A DNA stretch of 49,720 nucleotides from Bacillota bacterium (GTDB lineage: Bacteria; Bacillota; Sulfobacillia; JAJZYS01; JAJYTV01), in contig JAJYTE010000019.1 of NCBI GenBank assembly GCA_021793215.1, forward strand, positions 1-49,720, in the 5' to 3' direction. A program made the translations under genes and the position numbers. The notes beneath the pieces were generated by a model. That model saw only the letters and a program-made list of their open reading frames with translations, was not told the origin of the DNA and did no database searches. Positions 8,740-17,105 of the stretch are shown piece after piece (the stretch's first letter is position 1; each line of letters begins with the position of its first letter).

Positions 8740-11571
8740 CTAGTTGCTCGGGTAGGGGTAGGGGAGCGTCCCGATCGCCTGCGACTCCTGCGGCGTCATC
8801 GTCGGCAGCCGGTAGAACGAGAGGCCGATCGCCCCGGCATCGCTCGCCGCCTGGAAGGCGGCCTCCTCCTCGAATTCGCTCGGGCTGAAGATGCCCTTGC
8901 CGCCGCTCGTGAACATGTCGTACGTCTGGCCGATGACCGTCACGGGGATGTTCGGGTCGCCGGAGAGCTGGTGGATCAGCCCGACCGTCTTGTAGACGTA
9001 GCTGTAGGCGCTGAGGAAGTTCTCGCCGAGCGCCTGGTAGTGCCAGTAGTCCATCGGCGCGTAGGCCGTGACGTACGGGGCCAACGCGGCGAACGGGTAG
9101 CTCTCGTGGTAGATCGGCGGGTAGGTGACGGCGACCAGCACGCCCTGCGGCCCGAGCGCCTGCCGAACCGACTGGGCGTACGCGCCGACGGCGCCAGCCG
9201 ACGTGTTCTCCTCGATGTCGGCGGCGATGCCGTCAGGCTTGTCGCCCGTCGGCGCGACGTACTGCGCGACTTGCGCCGTGAGGTTCTCGTCGAGCGACAG
9301 GTTGTTCAGGTAGGGGTAGACCCACGCCACCACCGCGATGCCTGCGTCGTGGGCGCGGTAGAGGAAGTGGCGCAGCGCCGAGCTGCCGTAGAAGCCCCAG
9401 GTGCCCTGCACCTCGAGGTAGACGTGACTGATGCCGAGCTGCTGGAGCTGGGTGATCAGCTGGGTCTGGTTCGCCTTGGCCCAGTCGGTCTCGAGCAGCC
9501 AGGCGCCCTTGCCCTGCACGACGTCGGCGGCGGTCTGCACGACGCGGAAGGTCACCGTCACGGGCGCGAGGCTGGGGGTGGAGGTGGGGGTGACGACGAC
9601 GCGCTCCGTGCCCACCTGCGAGGGCGTGAACGTCGCAGCCGATCCGGGACCCGGCAGCGACGCGTTCGTCTGGGAGAGCGCTCCGGCGCTGCCGCTCGCT
9701 GCGAGCGTCACCGAGACGGGCACCGGCACGGGGTTGTCGTACGCGTCTGCCGCCATGACCTGCAGGTCGGTCGTCTGGCCGAGCGCGACGATGGTCGACG
9801 GCGCGCCCGTGGCGATCAGTTGGGTCGGCGCGCCCGGCAGCACCGTCCAGGTCGCCGTCGCACTCTGGTAGCCGGGGGCGCTCGCGGTGAGCGACCACTG
9901 CCCGGCCTCATCCTCCTTGAGGTTGAAGGAGGCGGTCGTGCCGGACGCCGTCTGGTTTTCAGTCGCGAAGGCGACACCCTGCGGGTTCGTGAGGGTCAGG
10001 GAGACGTCGGCCGCGGGGGCTGGCGTACCGTTGCCGACCACCTGCACTTGCACCGCCGCCGATTGCCCGGCCTGCGCGGAGGGGGGAGGGGCGATCGCGA
10101 GCGAGCCAAGCGCCGGCACGACGACGGTCCAGGTCGCCTGCGAGTACGCGTTCAGGGGATTCGCGACGGTCAGGGTGGCCGTGCCGGTTCCGACGGCCTG
10201 CACCTTAAGCGTGACGCCGGATGCGCCGATGCTGCCCTGGCCGCTGCCCTGCACCGCGAGGACGGTTGGGTCCGACGAGGTGAGGATGATCGGAGACGAC
10301 TCGCTGGCGCCCGCGGGCGGCGCCACCGTCACCGTCTGGGTCTGCCCGGGCAGGATGGTCGAGGGGCTCGTGAGCTGCAGGGCGCCGAAGGGCTGCGCGA
10401 GCACGTCGAACGCCGCCGAGGCAGGGGTGACGCCTGCCGCCGTCGCCTCGAGGTGCCAGGCGCCGGGAGCGGTTGGCGTGAAGGTGAAGGTCGTCTGCCC
10501 GCCCGTCGCCGTGGCCGTCAGCGTGTCGGTCGCGGCGCCGTTCGTCGCGGTGACCGTAATGGGCGTCGCGGCGGCCGATGTATCCCTTGAGCCCGTCTGG
10601 TCGAGGACGGTCACGGTGAACCCGACGCTCGAGCCGACGCCGGCGACCTCCGGGAGCTGGTAGATGGCGAGCCCGGTCGGCTGCTGCACCGTGATCGTCG
10701 TCGCGTGTGAGACCGAGGTTCCCGCGACGGTGGCCGTCACGGTGTACTTGCCGGGCACGGGCGCGCTGAAGGCGTTCTGGTCGATCGACCCGCCGGCGCT
10801 GGATGTCCAAGTGACGCTGGCGGGGATGTCGTTGCCGAGCTTGTCACGCGCCACCGACCAGAGGGTCGTCTTGGCCCCGACGGCGATGGTCGTCGCATCG
10901 GCTCCGCTGCTGATGCCGCCAGCCTCGCCGGCGGCCGCCTGCGAGATCTGGGCGGAAGTGACGCCCAGCAGGCGGTAGATCACCGCGGCCGCCTGGGCCC
11001 GGTCCAAGAGGCCCGACGGGTCGAAGTCACCATTCGAGAGCCCCTGCATCAGGCCGAGCTCGCGCGCGACGTACACGTCGCCGGCAGCGTAGGCGGGGAT
11101 CTTCGCCGCGTCACGGAAACCGCTCGCCTTGCCCTGCGCGTCCGCTCCGACCGTACCGAGCCCGAGCGCGCGAACGGAGATTGCCGCGGCCATGGCGCGG
11201 TTGATCGTGGCGGAGGGGGCGAAGGTCTCGAGGCTCGTGCCCAGCATCAGGCCGTTCGCCGCCGCCGTCTCGATGTCGCCTGCGAGCGTCGAGCTCTTGG
11301 CGACGTCCTGAAAGCGCGGGCCGGCGGCTGCCGGCGCGAACTTCAGCGCGCGCACGATCAGGGCGGCGAACTGCGCGCGGGTGACCGGCGCGGAGGGGTG
11401 GTAGCGCCCGTCCGTCTCGCCCGAGATGACGCCGCTTTGGGCCAGAGCGTAGATCGCGGGCGCGGCCCAGTAACTCTGCGGGACGTCAGGGAAGGAAACA
11501 CTCGCGGCGCTCGCTGCCATCGGCCAGAGCGGCAGCAGCAGCGCAGCGAGCAGAGGAGCGAATCTCCGCAT
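8740..11571 (-). CDS. Secreted S-layer-anchored protein with Ig-like region and C-terminal TIM-barrel hydrolase-like domain
   Basis: The 943-residue product has a signal peptide (MRRFAPLLAALLLPLW, cleavage near ASAA). Three SLH repeats follow at about 25-75, 85-135 and 145-205 (FPDVPQSYWAAPAIYAL; FQDVAKSSTLAGDI; FRDAAKIPAYAAGDVYVA), each with the R-A-Q/M pattern. From about 210 to 690 there are repeated beta-sandwich, Ig/invasin-like segments rich in T, S, A, P and G. The last 250 residues (from GAWLLETDWAKANQ) look like a glycoside-hydrolase-like barrel with DGIAADIEEN and YAPMDYWHY as likely active-site strands. SLH domains normally bind pyruvylated secondary cell-wall polymer. Substrate is unknown. 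ATG 11571 follows GGGGG by about 10 bases. Confidence 0.8.
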   Translation of the reverse strand: MRRFAPLLAALLLPLWPMAASAASVSFPDVPQSYWAAPAIYALAQSGVISGETDGRYHPSAPVTRAQFAALIVRALKFAPAAAGPRFQDVAKSSTLAGDIETAAANGLMLGTSLETFAPSATINRAMAAAISVRALGLGTVGADAQGKASGFRDAAKIPAYAAGDVYVARELGLMQGLSNGDFDPSGLLDRAQAAAVIYRLLGVTSAQISQAAAGEAGGISSGADATTIAVGAKTTLWSVARDKLGNDIPASVTWTSSAGGSIDQNAFSAPVPGKYTVTATVAGTSVSHATTITVQQPTGLAIYQLPEVAGVGSSVGFTVTVLDQTGSRDTSAAATPITVTATNGAATDTLTATATGGQTTFTFTPTAPGAWHLEATAAGVTPASAAFDVLAQPFGALQLTSPSTILPGQTQTVTVAPPAGASESSPIILTSSDPTVLAVQGSGQGSIGASGVTLKVQAVGTGTATLTVANPLNAYSQATWTVVVPALGSLAIAPPPSAQAGQSAAVQVQVVGNGTPAPAADVSLTLTNPQGVAFATENQTASGTTASFNLKEDEAGQWSLTASAPGYQSATATWTVLPGAPTQLIATGAPSTIVALGQTTDLQVMAADAYDNPVPVPVSVTLAASGSAGALSQTNASLPGPGSAATFTPSQVGTERVVVTPTSTPSLAPVTVTFRVVQTAADVVQGKGAWLLETDWAKANQTQLITQLQQLGISHVYLEVQGTWGFYGSSALRHFLYRAHDAGIAVVAWVYPYLNNLSLDENLTAQVAQYVAPTGDKPDGIAADIEENTSAGAVGAYAQSVRQALGPQGVLVAVTYPPIYHESYPFAALAPYVTAYAPMDYWHYQALGENFLSAYSYVYKTVGLIHQLSGDPNIPVTVIGQTYDMFTSGGKGIFSPSEFEEEAAFQAASDAGAIGLSFYRLPTMTPQESQAIGTLPYPYPSN

Positions 11572-11686
11572 GCGGGTAGCCCCCAAAACTGGATTGAGCA
11601 CAACTACCTTCCATACGGGGTTGGCTCTTCCTGTTCAGCGCATGGGGGAATCTATGAGGGGAATGCTGGGCACAGGAGGAGTTCAC

Positions 11687-12343
11687 GTGCGAATCTCGCC
11701 CAGGATTACGCTCTCGTTGCTTGCTGCGATGACCATGCTCGGAGGCCTGATGGCCGTGCCGCGCCACGGGGCGGCCGCGAATGGCGCCACCCCTTCCCTC
11801 TCGCGCTCCGTGACCGTGACCGAGGAGGAGCCGATCGCGGCCCAGGGCCAGGGCGCGATGCTTCAGCTCGGGCTGCAGACGCAAGCGGCGGATAGTCGCT
11901 CCGCCCAGTCGGACGCCCAGCAAGCGCTCGACCGACTGCGGCAGGGACTCAGGGCGGCAGGCATACCCACAGCGAACGTGCGGGTGATGGGCTACCGCAT
12001 CGGCGCGTCCACAGGCGGTCAGACGAGTGGCACCACGGTGTGGCAGAACCTGCAGGTGCTGGTTGAGAGCCAGGACAAGCTCGGGTCGGCGATCGACGCG
12101 GCCGTCGCGAGCGGCGCGACAGTCGTCCAGGGGTTCATGGGGCAGGGAGCCGCCCCCAGCGCGTCGGAGCGCGCCTTGGCCGTCGCGAACGCGGTGCGCT
12201 CGGCGCGCTCCGACGCCCGCGCGATCGCGCAGGCACTCGGCGAGCGCCTCGGGCGCTCCACATCGGTCGAGGTGCACATGCAGCGGGGGACTCCCGCGGG
12301 CGGTGCCTACGTGATGACGGTGCGGGTGACGTTCTCCGGCTAG
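11687..12343 (+). CDS. Secreted SIMPL-domain (DUF541) protein
   Basis: The 218-residue product begins with a signal-like hydrophobic segment (ITLSLLAAMTMLGGLMA) and then a SIMPL/DUF541 domain: a 'VTVTEEEPIAAQGQGAMLQLGL' type first strand, DAQQALDRLRQGLRAAGIP, IGASTGGQTSG, VWQNLQVLVE, and the ANAVRSARSDARAIAQALGERLG helix. The family (BP26/YggE-like) is exported and forms ring assemblies in some species; the biochemical role is not known. GTG 11687 is chosen for the AGGAGG site 7 bases upstream. It is divergent from the SLH protein and its stop overlaps the minC stop (CTAG) on the other strand. Confidence 0.82.
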   Translation: MRISPRITLSLLAAMTMLGGLMAVPRHGAAANGATPSLSRSVTVTEEEPIAAQGQGAMLQLGLQTQAADSRSAQSDAQQALDRLRQGLRAAGIPTANVRVMGYRIGASTGGQTSGTTVWQNLQVLVESQDKLGSAIDAAVASGATVVQGFMGQGAAPSASERALAVANAVRSARSDARAIAQALGERLGRSTSVEVHMQRGTPAGGAYVMTVRVTFSG

Positions 12344-13059
12344 CGCGGTGACTTGAGGCGTCGGGAGCCGCCGCGCGCTCCGGGGGACCAGGGCTCGACG
12401 ACGATGCGGCCGTCCTCTACATGCGCGTACTCCGCGGCGGCGCCGTCCGGCGCCACTCCGCCCTGGGCGATCACGCCGCCGATCCGCACCTGCGTCGGGT
12501 GCATCGGTTGGGCGTAGATGATCGTGTTCTCGTTGCCGTCAGCGCCGGCCCAGGCGAACCCGCGGAGCGTACCGACGACGATCACGTCGCCGGTCGCCAC
12601 GACCCGGCCGCCGACGTGTACGTCGCCGAGCACCACCAGGTCCCCGGAGTGCATCGCCTCCTGGCCGGAGCGAATCGTCTGGCGCAGCACCTTCGGCTCC
12701 TGCTCCGCTTGGCGAGCGGCCGACGGCTTCGGTGCGCCGATGCCGGCGAGGGAGAGGTGGGGGAATCTTCCGAACGCTTCGGCGATGGCGGTGACAAGTG
12801 CCGGACTGATGGCATCCCCTTGCACTTCCACCGAGATCTTCGTCTGTCCGAGGAACTGCGCCGCGCCCTGCAAGGCGGCCGCGACCTCGTCGCCGACCGT
12901 CGCAGGGTCCGAATCCTTGCCGAGGACGACGCGGATGCCTCCGCGACCACCCTTGAGCTGAACCAGGCTGAGCACCTCCGCGCGCCGTAATTCCGTGCGG
13001 CCGGCGTCGAATCCTGCGAGAGGCTTGCGGTGCCTCCGCGTCGAAGCGTAGGTGACCAT
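12340..13059 (-). CDS. minC: Septum site-determining protein MinC
   Basis: MinC inhibits FtsZ polymerisation away from mid-cell when recruited by MinD. The C-terminal half is clear: TIRSGQEAMHSGDLVVLGDV, GGRVVATGDVIVVGTLRGFA, GNENTIIYAQ and PTQVRIGGVIA form the beta-helical MinD-binding domain. The N-terminal half fits the FtsZ-binding domain (LVQLKGGRGGIRVVLG...). minD is not adjacent, which is unusual because minC and minD are normally next to each other. ATG 13059 lies inside a CCATGG palindrome that also holds the start of the divergent gene. Downstream starts such as GTG in AEVLSLVQ cannot be excluded, and the first 30 residues have no family likeness. Confidence 0.85.
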   Translation of the reverse strand: MVTYASTRRHRKPLAGFDAGRTELRRAEVLSLVQLKGGRGGIRVVLGKDSDPATVGDEVAAALQGAAQFLGQTKISVEVQGDAISPALVTAIAEAFGRFPHLSLAGIGAPKPSAARQAEQEPKVLRQTIRSGQEAMHSGDLVVLGDVHVGGRVVATGDVIVVGTLRGFAWAGADGNENTIIYAQPMHPTQVRIGGVIAQGGVAPDGAAAEYAHVEDGRIVVEPWSPGARGGSRRLKSPR

Positions 13060-14566
13060 GGTCAAGTTCTTACGTCCTTCGCTCGCTGTCGTCTGCCTGC
13101 CGCTGTCGATCGCCGCGCTCATCCTCTTCAGTCAAGGGCAGTGGCCCTGGTACGCGGTGCTGGTCATCGCGGTCCTCTACGCCTGGGCCGTTCAGCCCCT
13201 GCCGTGGCTCAGGCGGCTGCCGCCGCTCTACACGGCGTCCATGCTCTACCTCGTGCTGGGCCTCTTCCTGCCACCGCTGGGTCACGCGCTCGGCCTCGCG
13301 AACCAGCGAGGCTTCTGGTTCCTGATCTCCTTCGGGGTCGAGGTCGGGATGGCGCTCGTGATCTGGGTCTGGGTGCGCCCCCGCTTCGTCAAGCCGGGTG
13401 GGGTGCGCCTCGGCAGCACCGTCGGGCTGCGTCGCCCCGTCGAGATCTCTCCAGCAGACCGCTTCCTGCACCTGCACGTCCTCGGCCCGACCGGCAGCGG
13501 CAAGACGGTCGGGGTCCTCGGCCCGCTCGTGCGCCAGGACATCCGCATGGGCAGCGGCATCCTGCTCCTGGACCCGAAGGGCGACCTCTGGGACATGGCG
13601 CGCGGCGAGGCCGTCCGCGCCCACCGGGAGGTACTCGCGCTCTCGCCGAAGGAGCCGCCCGCGGTCGGGATCGATCCGTTTGCCGGGCCGCCGCAGCAGG
13701 CGGCTGAGACGATCGCCTACGCGCTCTACGGCGCCTTCCCGAGCGGGCATGAGTTCTACCGCACCGTCGGTCAGGCGATGCTGCGCAACGCGGCACAGGC
13801 GGTGAAGGAGGCACGTGAGGACCCGACCCTCCAGGACCTTGAGGACTTCCTCCAGAGCGAGGATGCGCGCCGGGACATTCTGCTTCACACCGAATCCGCC
13901 CACGTGCGCGCGTACTTCCGCGACCAGGTCGGCGGCTGGAGCGCGCGCTTCCGACAGGACGCCTTCATCGGCGTGCAGTCCGCGGTCGCTCAGCTGACGG
14001 CCCACCCGTGGGCGCGCGAGCTGTTCGCGGCGCGGCCGAGTTGCGACTTCGACCAACTGCTGCGCGATTCCGGCATCTTGCTTCTGGCGCTGCCCGAGGG
14101 GGAGATGGGCCTCGCGGCCCGTGCGGTCGGCTCGTTCGCGCTCCTTCTGTTCCAGGCGGCCGCCCTGCGGCGCGATGCAAGCGGGGGACCCGCCTACGTC
14201 TACGCCGACGAGTTCCAGACCTTCGCGCAGCCGGGCTTCGGCACGTTCCTGGCGGAGGCGCGCTCGCACCGGGTCGGCGCGGTGCTCGCGCACCAGCACC
14301 TCGGGCAGCTCGACCCCGACCTGCGCGCGGCCGTGCTCTCCAACGCCCGCAACCGCGTCCTGCTCGGCGGCCTCGCGCGTGAGGACCTCGAACATCTGCG
14401 CGACTCGTTGGGCCGCCGTTTCATGAGCACGCCCTCGGGACTGCGCGAGGCGCCGCGCTTCGACTACGAGACGCTGAGGCGCTTGCCGCGCGGCGAGGCG
14501 ATCGTCGAGGTGGCGAGTGGCGGCCAGCTGCTGCCGCCCGTGCGCATCCGTCTGCCCCGGCCGTGA
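13058..14566 (+). CDS. VirD4/TraG-type conjugative coupling ATPase
   Basis: The 502-residue product has three or four N-terminal membrane helices (residues 8-115), a Walker A GPTGSGKT (143-150), DPKGD (172-176) after a hydrophobic strand, and a Walker B-like YADEFQTFA (382-390), then TraG/TraM-recognition features (RSHRVGAVLAHQHLGQL; NARNRVLLGG). Coupling proteins of this family pump DNA through type IV secretion channels. Here there is no relaxase or mating-channel gene in view; the only partner is the replication-relaxation gene, overlapping by GTGA. ATG 13058 or GTG 13052 may be the start; neither has a strong ribosome site. Base use looks like that of the neighbours, so any transfer is old. 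Confidence 0.8.
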   Translation: MVKFLRPSLAVVCLPLSIAALILFSQGQWPWYAVLVIAVLYAWAVQPLPWLRRLPPLYTASMLYLVLGLFLPPLGHALGLANQRGFWFLISFGVEVGMALVIWVWVRPRFVKPGGVRLGSTVGLRRPVEISPADRFLHLHVLGPTGSGKTVGVLGPLVRQDIRMGSGILLLDPKGDLWDMARGEAVRAHREVLALSPKEPPAVGIDPFAGPPQQAAETIAYALYGAFPSGHEFYRTVGQAMLRNAAQAVKEAREDPTLQDLEDFLQSEDARRDILLHTESAHVRAYFRDQVGGWSARFRQDAFIGVQSAVAQLTAHPWARELFAARPSCDFDQLLRDSGILLLALPEGEMGLAARAVGSFALLLFQAAALRRDASGGPAYVYADEFQTFAQPGFGTFLAEARSHRVGAVLAHQHLGQLDPDLRAAVLSNARNRVLLGGLAREDLEHLRDSLGRRFMSTPSGLREAPRFDYETLRRLPRGEAIVEVASGGQLLPPVRIRLPRP

Positions 14567-15276
14567 CAGCGCGCATGGACCTCACGCAGCGCCTCCTGAC
14601 GCTTGGGCCGCCGGAGCGTGCGCTGCTCGTGGATCTCTACCAGGCGCGCTTCGTCGATGGCCCGCTGCTCGCAGAGCTCGCGGAGCTTTGCGGGGCGGAT
14701 CCCGAGGCGCTGAGATCTCGCGGCCTCCTGCGCACGGCGGTCGGCCCGGACGGAGAGACGCACTACCTTTCGGGCAGCGGCCAGCGCGCCGCCCTGAGCC
14801 TCCTGCCGCAGGCCCAGAGCGGGGGCAGGGCGTACGCGGCGCTGCGCCTGGAACATGAGCTCGCGCGGGCGCGCCTGTACGGCGCGCTGCGCCGCCGCGG
14901 CATGCAGCCTCCCGACTACCGCGCGGAACCGCGCCTCACCTTCCGCAGCGCCGCGGGCCTCGGCACGCGGACGCTCGTCCCCGACGCGCTCTTGGAGTCG
15001 GACGCCATGTGGCTGATCGAGGTGGACCGCGCCACGGAGCGAGATGCCGCGCTGCGCGGCAAGTGGCTTCGGTACCGCGAGTGGCAGATCGATGCGGGCG
15101 GACCGCGCCGCGTCGCGGTGCTGCTCGCAGGCGGGGCATCGGCTGTCGAGCGATCGCTCGCCGGGAGCGGGCTCGCGGCGACACTCTACCGCACGGCAGA
15201 GGAGCTCGCCGCGGCCGCCTGGCCAGGTGATGGACTGGCTGCGGCAGGTCGGGCAGACTTCAAAGGAGGTCCTTGA
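14563..15276 (+). CDS. Replication-relaxation family protein
   Basis: The 237-residue product matches the Replic_Relax pattern: an N-terminal winged-helix-like part (ERALLVDLYQARFVDGPLLAEL), a central LEHELARARLYGALRRRG and the C-terminal TLVPDALLESDAMWLIEVDRATE followed by KWLRYREW, which recalls a nuclease-like fold. Family members occur on plasmids and integrative elements and are linked to replication or relaxosome control; the exact activity is poorly known. GTG 14563 overlaps the TGA of the coupling-protein gene; ATG 14575 is an alternative. The pair therefore behaves as one translational unit. Its 3' end overlaps the convergent ytaF-like gene by 17 bases. Confidence 0.72.
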   Translation: MTARMDLTQRLLTLGPPERALLVDLYQARFVDGPLLAELAELCGADPEALRSRGLLRTAVGPDGETHYLSGSGQRAALSLLPQAQSGGRAYAALRLEHELARARLYGALRRRGMQPPDYRAEPRLTFRSAAGLGTRTLVPDALLESDAMWLIEVDRATERDAALRGKWLRYREWQIDAGGPRRVAVLLAGGASAVERSLAGSGLAATLYRTAEELAAAAWPGDGLAAAGRADFKGGP

Positions 15277-15859
15277 TGCCGATCAGGATCAGGAGCAGCC
15301 CTGCGGCCAAGCTGGCCCGCTCGCCCAAGAGGTGCCCCACGGTCCGCCGCCCGAGGTGCTCTCCGGCCCAGAGGGTGAGGTAGCTAAAAAGCCCTGTCGT
15401 GAGCGCGAGCGCCCAGGGGGGCACGCCCACCAGCCCACCGCCGAGGCCGCCGGCCCAGGCGTTGATGCCGAGCGCCACGGCGAGCGCCAGGGACTCCATC
15501 AGCGAGATGTCGCCCGAGCTGTCCTCGTCGGCCCGCTCGGGGTTGTGGATCAGTCCGATCGGACCGCGCGCGGGGTCACCTGCTGCACCCTGGGCCCGGC
15601 GGGGCCACAGGACCCACACGCCGACGCCGATGATGCAAAGAGCCCCGGTGACGTTTGCCACCTCCGGTGACAGCGCGACGCCGATCCCGAAGCCGGCGTA
15701 GCCCATCAGAAACGCGCCGAGAGCGGCCACAAGGGCGATGAACAGGTTCGGCAGCGCCGGGATGCCGATGCTCCGCGCACCGTAGGCGACGCCGACACCG
15801 AGGTTGTCGAGATTACCGGCGATGCCGATCAGCACCGCAGGGAGGATCCAGTTCGCCAC
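15260..15859 (-). CDS. ytaF: YtaF-like sporulation membrane protein (MntP/DUF204 family)
   Basis: The 199-residue membrane protein has two DUF204-type halves: N-terminal LIGIAGNLDNLGVGVAYGAR with a second helix GAFLMGYAGFGIGVALS, and C-terminal ESLALAVALGINAWAGGLGGG, LTLWAGEHLGRR, then a last helix LLLILIGIKDLL. A hydrophilic linker (about 90-125) separates them, as in YtaF. YtaF is made during sporulation in Bacillus; its family is related to manganese exporters, but transport here is inference. In the second half N replaces the usual aspartate (GINAWAGG). GTG 15859 has AGGGGG about 8 bases upstream; the longer in-frame reading upstream is not family-like. Confidence 0.8.
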   Translation of the reverse strand: MANWILPAVLIGIAGNLDNLGVGVAYGARSIGIPALPNLFIALVAALGAFLMGYAGFGIGVALSPEVANVTGALCIIGVGVWVLWPRRAQGAAGDPARGPIGLIHNPERADEDSSGDISLMESLALAVALGINAWAGGLGGGLVGVPPWALALTTGLFSYLTLWAGEHLGRRTVGHLLGERASLAAGLLLILIGIKDLL

Positions 15860-15980
15860 GCTGCTACGCCCCCTGCGCTCCGTGTGCCCTGCATGGTATG
15901 GGGGCACCCCTGGGGATGTGCGGTGGCGAAACGTGGCGAGGCCCTCATCGATCGATCGGTCCATCGAAGGGGGAGAACCG

Positions 15981-16613
15981 ATGGCGAGCCAAGTGTCGAA
16001 CGCCGAGGTCGCGTTCACGGCGCAGGATTTCCGGGTGCTCGAGATCCCCGGGTTCTCAGACCGAATGTCCGCGCTGCGCGAGCGCCTCTCGCCGAAGCTG
16101 CAGGCGATCGGGGAGGCGCTGCGGCCCACGATCGAGCAGGAGACCCATCAGAGCTTCCACGTGCACGTCGCCCGCCACGCCCGGCGCACGACGAACCCGC
16201 CGACCGACACGTGGGTCGCGCTCTCGGAGATGCGGCGCGGCTACAAGATGGTGCCGCACTTCTCCGTTGGACTCTTCTCCGATCGCCTCTTCGTGCGGGT
16301 CGGCGCGCTCTACGAGGCGCCCGAGCGCGCCCAGTTCGCGGCCGCCCTGCAGTCGGCGCTACCGGGCCTGCCCGCCGACGCCGAGGTCGTGTTCGACCAC
16401 CAGCGGCCCGGCGGCATCCCTGCGGCGGAGCTCCTCTCCACGCCCGGGCGCATCGCGCAGGCTGCCGGACGCCGACAAGGAGAGATCCTTCTTGAGCGCA
16501 GCCGCCGCGCGGCGGACGTGGCTGGAGAGGACGTCGTCGCACTCGCGCGGCGCCTCCTGCCGCCGCTCTCATCGCTCTACGCCGAGTGGCGGCAGGGCGC
16601 GCAGATCGGCTGA
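15981..16613 (+). CDS. DUF1054 (YktB-like) protein
   Basis: The 210-residue product follows the Bacillus YktB layout: FTAQDFRVLEIPGFSDRMSAL, LRERLSPKLQAIGE, then the conserved FHVHVARHARRTTNPP and DTWVAL, RGYKMVPHFSVGLF, and the closing helix ending YAEWRQ. Length equals the family norm. The function is unknown; it is a soluble cytoplasmic protein. ATG 15981 follows GGGGGAG. It is divergent from ytaF and converges on the RsfA-like gene across a strong hairpin. Confidence 0.88.
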   Translation: MASQVSNAEVAFTAQDFRVLEIPGFSDRMSALRERLSPKLQAIGEALRPTIEQETHQSFHVHVARHARRTTNPPTDTWVALSEMRRGYKMVPHFSVGLFSDRLFVRVGALYEAPERAQFAAALQSALPGLPADAEVVFDHQRPGGIPAAELLSTPGRIAQAAGRRQGEILLERSRRAADVAGEDVVALARRLLPPLSSLYAEWRQGAQIG

Positions 16614-16619
16614 AAGACG

Positions 16620-16656
16620 GCAGCGAGGCGGGGGGCAATGCCTCCCGCCTCGCTGC
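16620..16656. terminator. Bidirectional terminator hairpin
   Basis: A 13-bp perfect stem (GCAGCGAGGCGGG and complement) with an 11-base internal part that can pair further lies between two convergent genes. There is no clear T tract. Confidence 0.75.
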
Positions 16657-16664
16657 TGCGGTTC

Positions 16665-17105
16665 CTACTCTGCGGCTTCGACTGCGGCTGCCTCGATTTG
16701 CTGCTGCACCGAGAAGACGTCCACGTTCGCTGGAGTGATGGCCTGGATGAGCTTGGACTTGAGGTCCGAGTACTCCTGTAGGCGCACCTCGATCTGGCGG
16801 TCGAGGTCGCGGCGCCGGCGGCCGAGTTCGTCGAGCTCGCGGGCCAGCAGGGCGAGCCGCTGGGTGAGCGCCGTCATGTCGCGCCCGCGACCGAGTGCGC
16901 GCACGCGGCGCTGCCGCGGCCTGCGCGGGTTCTGGCGCGCGAGTTCCCGACCGATGGTCAGGGCGAGGCCGCGAGAGGAACGGTTGAGCTGCTGCGCAAG
17001 GTCCTGCGCGAGGTCGCGGATCTGTGCACCCTCACGGACCCTTCCAGTTGCCTTGCGGATCTCTGAAATCTCGTCTTCCGTATACGGGCCTGTGCGAACC
17101 GACAC
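16665..17105 (-). CDS. RsfA-like prespore regulator / Myb-like coiled-coil protein
   Basis: The 146-residue product opens with GPYTEDEISEIRKAT, a short Myb/SANT-like start, then VREGAQIRDLAQDLAQQLNRSSRGL (about 23-47), which resembles the 'REG...LAAFEEVGRxLxRTSAAC' part of the Bacillus RsfA family. A basic patch (RRPRQRRVR, 61-69) and a coiled coil (about 78-122, LTQRLALLARELDEL) follow, as in RsfA. RsfA adjusts sigma-F-dependent transcription in the forespore. The match is by eye and only partial; a generic DNA-binding coiled-coil protein is the alternative. GTG 17105 is chosen because AAGGGGG lies 7 bases upstream. Confidence 0.5.
   Translation of the reverse strand: MSVRTGPYTEDEISEIRKATGRVREGAQIRDLAQDLAQQLNRSSRGLALTIGRELARQNPRRPRQRRVRALGRGRDMTALTQRLALLARELDELGRRRRDLDRQIEVRLQEYSDLKSKLIQAITPANVDVFSVQQQIEAAAVEAAE

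Noticed and set aside
8686-10590. Very long plus-strand frame opposite the surface-protein gene
   Set aside because: The low-complexity arginine/glycine content is typical of antisense to a GC-rich gene; the SLH repeats and signal peptide on the other strand are decisive.
13070-14395. Minus-strand 441-codon frame opposite the coupling ATPase
   Set aside because: No motif; the ATPase P-loop and its neighbours on the plus strand explain the sequence.
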